From assembly GCA_020349865.1 (NCBI GenBank), contig CP070700.1, positions 3,136,863-3,143,334 on the forward strand: 6,472 bases of DNA, in the 5' to 3' direction. The stretch's first letter is position 1. Each line of letters opens with the position of its first letter. Below the pieces are notes generated by a model. The model was not told the origin of the DNA, did not search any database, and was given only the letters and a program-made list of their open reading frames with translations. This DNA is from Desulfobacteraceae bacterium (GTDB lineage: Bacteria > Desulfobacterota > DSM-4660 > Desulfatiglandales > Desulfatiglandaceae). The translations under genes were made by a program, and so were the position numbers. Shown here piece after piece: positions 5,383 through 6,472 of this stretch.

Positions 5383-5498
5383 TATAGACATTCTTTCCTA
5401 ATTCCGCTACTCTTTTAACTCTATTCAATTTGTTCCTTAGTCACATAAAAGCACAACTTTAACCTTTTGGGAGCTTTTTTGTTTCCGGAGGTTATTTC

Positions 5499-5573
5499 AT
5501 GGAACCTGATGATTTTAAATTCAAACTGAATGCCATCCTCGACGCAGTCATAAATAGGAGATTAAGACCATGA
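5499..5573 (+). CDS. 24-residue small ORF, translationally coupled leader peptide or small protein
   Basis: An unrecognised 24-codon frame with a near-ideal GGAGGT (5487-5492) six bases before its ATG. The peptide begins MEPDDFKFKL, with an acidic start, and ends in the basic RRLRP. It has no hydrophobic segment. Its TGA (5571-5573) overlaps the ATG of the next gene (5570-5572) as ATGA, so ribosomes finishing it could restart on the exported protein. The next gene's own site, AGGAG (5556-5560), lies inside this frame. It could be a real small protein, a coupling leader, or the surviving start of a truncated gene. Strong ribosome site plus exact overlap favour translation; function is unknown. 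Confidence 0.5.
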   Translation: MEPDDFKFKLNAILDAVINRRLRP

Positions 5574-6061
5574 AATCGCGTTTACACAAGCTAGTGTGCT
5601 TCATATGCATTACCCTTGTATTTGCCTTTGCTCTTGCTGCACCTTTTGCTGTCGCATCAAACACTAATGATCAACCGGAAGTTAGAGTGCACTTCAAAAT
5701 TAGGATGAAAGCCGGGATAAACTATGAAGAGTCATTCCAAGCGTTTAAAGAACTTCGAGACTACTTTAACGCTAAGTTTCAACCTGAGTCTAATTACGGC
5801 TATATCGAGCGGTCAAGTGAAGGCAATATACTCCACATATTCACGGACTACAGGGATATTGCTGCTTATGAGAAGGCAAAATCACGATATGCTTCAGACC
5901 CGGTTTGGCGGGCCAAATTTACTCAAGTATTGACTCGTTACTGTGAGGGGACTTGGGAATCCTCCGCGTATGTGTCTGCTATATCCTTTCGTGAGGAGAA
6001 AGCGGTTTCAGATCTTCCGCAGGGACAAGAAGGCAAGATTTTTTCTCCAGTATCAATTTGA
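5570..6061 (+). CDS. Sec-exported small protein, likely dimeric alpha/beta-barrel (NIPSNAP-like) fold
   Basis: A 163-aa protein with a clear Sec signal peptide: basic MKSRLHK, hydrophobic residues 8-28, predicted cleavage after A-V-A29. The mature part begins with a strand (EVRVHFKIRMKAG), then a helix (YEESFQAFKELRDYF), strands around YGYIERSSEG and ILHIFTDY, and a helix ending in DPVWRAKFTQVLTRY. This order is typical of ferredoxin-like alpha/beta-barrel domains such as NIPSNAP. That fold assignment is by pattern, not by a diagnostic motif, and no function follows. The start overlaps the small ORF's stop, with AGGAG nine bases upstream. The stop overlaps a TTG start of the hydrolase ORF. 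A T6 run at 6039-6044 near the 3' end would, if one T were added, fuse this frame to the hydrolase, so the final residues (after about 156) may not be the true C-terminus. Confidence 0.75.
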   Translation: MKSRLHKLVCFICITLVFAFALAAPFAVASNTNDQPEVRVHFKIRMKAGINYEESFQAFKELRDYFNAKFQPESNYGYIERSSEGNILHIFTDYRDIAAYEKAKSRYASDPVWRAKFTQVLTRYCEGTWESSAYVSAISFREEKAVSDLPQGQEGKIFSPVSI

Positions 6062-6363
6062 GATCATTCAGGGAAATCCTGGCGGGAGAAGGCCAGAGTC
6101 AACCGGTCACGATCTACGGGACACTAAAAATGCCGAAAGGAATCAGAGGGAAAGTCCCTGCGGTGATTATCCTTCATGGTGCAAGTGGCGTCAATGCCGA
6201 CTATTTTGAAGTTGCCGATATGTTGAACGAAATGAGGATTGCCGCTTTTGTCGTTGATAGTCTGGAAACGCGAAGCATTGGCACAGCTCAAGACCTTTTG
6301 AAAGCGCTTTTTCATTCATATGCCATTCGCATAAGCTGGAGTAGGGAGCAGATGGCATCATAG
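6058..6363 (+). pseudogene. Truncated dienelactone-hydrolase-like alpha/beta-hydrolase, N-terminal part only
   Basis: Residues about 16-68 match the start of a dienelactone-hydrolase-family alpha/beta-hydrolase: PVTIYGTLKMPKG, then GKVPAVIILHGASGV with the HGxxG oxyanion region at 40-44, then the FVVDS strand at 64-68. The nucleophile elbow and the catalytic Asp and His that must follow are absent. After about residue 76 the frame turns into PAS-like sequence and stops at 6363. It is therefore broken by a rearrangement or deletion, not by a simple stop. The only usable start is TTG at 6058, overlapping the previous gene's TGA. Upstream in the same frame FFSSIN also looks like hydrolase N-terminus, so an original join to the 5570 frame through the T6 run is possible. 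Not expected to be an active hydrolase. Confidence 0.6.
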
Positions 6364-6472
6364 GAGTAAAATGACAATCCGTAGCGATCCGAGACCAGGA
6401 CAAGGAAGAAATACAAAAGAATCTCCTTTTGCTCCAGAGAGGGCAAAAATCCATCTGTCATGAAACGGTGTG
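6292..6472 (+). pseudogene. Degenerate PAS-domain fragment (sensor or regulator remnant), running off the window
   Basis: Reading DLLKALFHS in the hydrolase frame, then ISWSR up to about 6345, then shifting by one base to GADGIIGVK, gives the W-x-R-G-A-x-x-I-x-G pattern of a PAS core. A TGA follows at 6372-6374. After it the same frame gives QSVAI, DKEEIQKNLLLLQRGQ and HETV, the usual PAS continuation before an RRKDG-type segment, which would lie beyond the window. One missing G in the AGGG run at 6343-6346 would restore the first join. Some residues normally between the N-terminal strand and the core are also missing. PAS domains sense small molecules or redox state in histidine kinases and sigma54 activators, but no output domain is visible here. 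The call is from pattern memory and needs a profile search. Confidence 0.45.

Larger units (their letters stand above)
4810..5498. other. A+T-rich intergenic region without a convincing gene, rich in inverted repeats
   Basis: No open frame here resembles a known protein. A cluster of dyads lies at 4987-5106 and a nested pair at 5326-5382; both are listed separately. The longest minus-strand open stretch (4801-4983, 60 codons between stops) has protein-like composition but no recognisable motif or start context. I see no tRNA, rRNA, terminal inverted repeats with target duplication, or transposase signature. Confidence 0.6.

Noticed and set aside
5447..5480. Terminator ending in T6 before the small ORF
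   Set aside because: The only stem is AAAAGC with GCTTTT across a 20-base loop, which is too weak; the T run is probably just A+T-rich leader.
5943..6209. Plus-strand 88-codon frame overlapping the exported protein and hydrolase
   Set aside because: It is an out-of-frame shadow; its translation has no domain resemblance, while both overlapping frames do.

Overview
The window is bacterial. Genes are closely packed, most starts have good Shine-Dalgarno sequences, there is a Tat-exported protein, and there is a near-consensus sigma70-type promoter. The mix of a periplasmic c-type cytochrome, a split B12-dependent acyl-CoA mutase and a PAS remnant would suit an anaerobic or respiratory proteobacterium of the Desulfobacterota ('delta') kind. 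That placement is inference from gene content only. No rRNA, tRNA, CRISPR or complete insertion sequence is visible.

Layout, all genes on the + strand. (1) 45-1561 is a visibly G+C-richer block. It holds a Tat-exported calcineurin-like metallophosphoesterase whose frame is cut by two in-frame stops (882-884 and 1002-1004), then a membrane-anchored monoheme cytochrome c, closed by a hairpin at 1571-1600. (2) 1629-4809 begins with a TTGACA-N17-TATACT promoter and a leader containing a perfect inverted repeat. It then encodes the large (568 aa) and small (138 aa) subunits of a two-subunit acyl-CoA mutase and a short-chain dehydrogenase. (3) 4810-5498 has no convincing gene but is rich in dyad-symmetric elements. 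(4) 5499-6472 holds a 24-codon small ORF translationally coupled (ATGA) to a secreted 163-aa protein. That overlaps (TTGA) a truncated dienelactone-hydrolase-like ORF, which runs into a frame-broken PAS-domain remnant at the window edge.

How the genes may work together: the mutase keeps every recognisable cobalamin-binding residue (Lys13, Asp17, His19, Gly22 of the small subunit). Nearly every acyl-CoA-mutase specificity position I can align differs from the methylmalonyl-, isobutyryl- and 2-hydroxyisobutyryl-CoA mutases, and the active-site His of the family is an Asp. With a dehydrogenase downstream, block 2 reads as a 'carbon-skeleton rearrangement, then oxidation' module for an unidentified acyl-CoA. 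This is the most interesting part of the window. The several interrupted genes mean that either local gene decay or sequence errors must be considered when reading blocks 1 and 4.
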